The position numbers and the translations under genes were made by a program. Under the pieces are notes generated by a model that was given only the letters and a program-made list of their open reading frames with translations, ran no database searches and was not told where the DNA came from. A stretch of 13,538 bases of DNA from Akkermansiaceae bacterium (GTDB lineage: Bacteria > Verrucomicrobiota > Verrucomicrobiia > Verrucomicrobiales > Akkermansiaceae): positions 1 to 13,538 of the forward strand of contig JALZUH010000073.1 of NCBI GenBank assembly GCA_023301645.1. The letters run 5' to 3'. How positions within the stretch are numbered: the first letter of the stretch is position 1; every line of letters begins with the position of its first letter. Of the stretch, positions 12,232 to 13,538 are shown in pieces.

Positions 12232-13538
12232 ATGAAAGTATTGTTAACTGTATCTCTCCTCTCTTTATTTCTGATGATAACGGCGCCTGTGAAAGCGGCT
12301 GTAGAGTCAAATATCGACTGGGCGAAGTTTTTAGATCGCCATGACCTCATCTGGACAGAGTCGCCGAAGGCCTGGCATGATGGCCCTTTTCTAGGTAACG
12401 GCATGTTAGGCTCGATGATTCATCAGCTCGATGAGCGTAGAGTAAGAATTAGTCTCGGTCGAGCCGACGTAGAGGATCATAAGAAGGGAGGACCTCCCTT
12501 TATCTCACAGTCACGTTTGCCGAATGGTTACTTTGTTCTGCACACGGTCGGGAAGATTACATCTCTCACCGGAAGGCTAGACCTCTATCAAGCAGAAGCA
12601 CGCATGAAGGTAACTACTGATCAAGGTGATATTGACCTTCGAGGTATCGTGCACAGTGATGATATGGTGATCATGTATGACTGCACACCATCCGCTGATG
12701 AGAAGGACATGAGGCTAGAATTCGTGCCACTAAAGGCAATCGCTCCAGCACGACTACAGGCTGAGAAAAATGTCAAAGCTCTTGGTGATAAAGCTCACTC
12801 CTCACGTAGGTCATGGGCATCATCTCCCTACGCCTATAATCCAGACCCTGTTATTGGCAAAACTGGTGATTACCATACCTGCCGACAGTTGCTAGAATCA
12901 GGTGGCGAAACTGGGACTGTATGGAGTATCAAACATGGAGCAAACGGAAGCCAAGCATTACGTGTTTCTATCGAACATAGCTTTCCTAAGCAAACCGCTA
13001 CAGCTGACGCGCTAGCCCATCTGAAGCAAGTAGAAGGCGAAACAACAGCAAGCATGGTCGAGAGACACCGAGTCTGGTGGCATCAGTATTATCCGAAGAG
13101 TTTTATTAGTCTAGATGACACTCGTATGGAGAGTTTTTACTGGATTCAGGTTTATAAATTTGGCGCAGGTGCTCGCAAGGGCAGAGCCTTTATGGACACG
13201 ATGGGGCCATGGATGGTCGAGGAGTCAGCATGGGCAAACGGCTGGTTTAACCTCAATACGCAGCTCTCATACTGGTTTCTCTCTACGGCGAATCGATTCG
13301 AAGTGGCAGAAAGCCTCTTCACCAAGCTCGATGAAAAGCTGCCAACTCTCGTGGCAAATATGCCGAAGCAATACGGTGATCAATGCGCAGGTATGTCAAC
13401 GATCGTGCCACAGACATTTATCAGCCCATTCCCGTCAGGTAAACTAGGCTTCACAGGTGAGCTGCTTTGGACATGTCACGACTACTGGTTGATGCTTGAG
13501 CGCACACTCGATGAGAAGCGCACTGTTGAGAAATTCTT
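12232..13538 (+). CDS. Secreted glycoside hydrolase, GH95-like (5' part, runs off the window)
   Basis: An open frame starts at ATG 12232 and is still open at the right edge (435 codons). It begins with a signal peptide: MKV, a hydrophobic core (about 4-18), and likely cleavage after VKA at residue 22. Residues about 30-265 look like the N-terminal beta-sandwich of GH95-type enzymes, including W48, DGPFLGNGMLGSMI (50-63) and SLGRADV. A helical linker with HRVWWHQYYPKSF (W282-W283) leads into the (alpha/alpha)6 barrel with FYWIQVYKFGAGARKG. The motif NLNTQLSYW (340-348) resembles the NxN motif (NINTQMNYW type) holding two catalytic-site Asn residues of GH95 alpha-L-fucosidases. The general acid and later residues lie beyond the window. 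A role in fucose- or galactose-containing polysaccharide breakdown is inferred. No Shine-Dalgarno or clear promoter is visible. It could belong to a neighbouring family of similar fold. Confidence 0.6.
   Translation, partial: MKVLLTVSLLSLFLMITAPVKAAVESNIDWAKFLDRHDLIWTESPKAWHDGPFLGNGMLGSMIHQLDERRVRISLGRADVEDHKKGGPPFISQSRLPNGYFVLHTVGKITSLTGRLDLYQAEARMKVTTDQGDIDLRGIVHSDDMVIMYDCTPSADEKDMRLEFVPLKAIAPARLQAEKNVKALGDKAHSSRRSWASSPYAYNPDPVIGKTGDYHTCRQLLESGGETGTVWSIKHGANGSQALRVSIEHSFPKQTATADALAHLKQVEGETTASMVERHRVWWHQYYPKSFISLDDTRMESFYWIQVYKFGAGARKGRAFMDTMGPWMVEESAWANGWFNLNTQLSYWFLSTANRFEVAESLFTKLDEKLPTLVANMPKQYGDQCAGMSTIVPQTFISPFPSGKLGFTGELLWTCHDYWLMLERTLDEKRTVEKF

Overview
This window carries the classic bacterial transcription/translation block, all on the + strand: tRNA-Trp, secE, nusG, rplK (L11), rplA (L1), rplJ (L10), rplL (L7/L12), rpoB and rpoC. 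It closes with a strong intrinsic terminator after rpoC. Past the terminator, and running off the right edge, is the 5' part of an unrelated gene for a secreted glycoside hydrolase that looks GH95-like. Every protein of the main block aligns by eye with its family, with conserved motifs and near-normal lengths. No mobile element, CRISPR array or broken gene is visible.

Organism: a diderm bacterium of moderate GC. A Verrucomicrobiota member (Rubritalea/Akkermansia-like) is my best guess. It rests on the secE sequence with its short insert after the WP motif, on beta and beta' inserts of the kind found in Gram-negative lineages, on scarce Shine-Dalgarno sequences, and on a secreted polysaccharide-degrading enzyme next door. 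This is inference from memory of families, not a search result.

Layout: 1-57 holds nothing I can assign. tRNA-Trp (58-133, CCA encoded) is followed by an 80-nt spacer with two small hairpins, then secE and nusG (protein export and transcription elongation). rplK follows after a short unstructured leader. The rplK-rplA spacer (166 nt) has three hairpins, a possible 19-codon upstream ORF and an orphan AGGAGG. rplJ starts 18 nt after rplA. The rplJ-rplL spacer (147 nt) folds on paper into a hairpin plus a branched domain. The rplL-rpoB spacer (393 nt, the largest gap) has four hairpins, one of them 26 bp long, a pair of mutually exclusive helices and a good sigma70-type promoter candidate just before rpoB. 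The rpoB-rpoC spacer (48 nt) has an 11-bp direct repeat carrying two TATAAT hexamers.

How it works together: rplKAJL products build the L1 arm, the L11 base and the L10-(L7/L12) stalk of the large ribosomal subunit. rpoB and rpoC make the catalytic core of RNA polymerase, which NusG binds during elongation. SecE is a core part of the SecYEG channel. The proteins are ordinary. The interesting material is the structured RNA in the three large spacers, placed where ribosomal-protein autoregulation, RNase III processing or attenuation separates ribosomal from polymerase gene output in better known bacteria.
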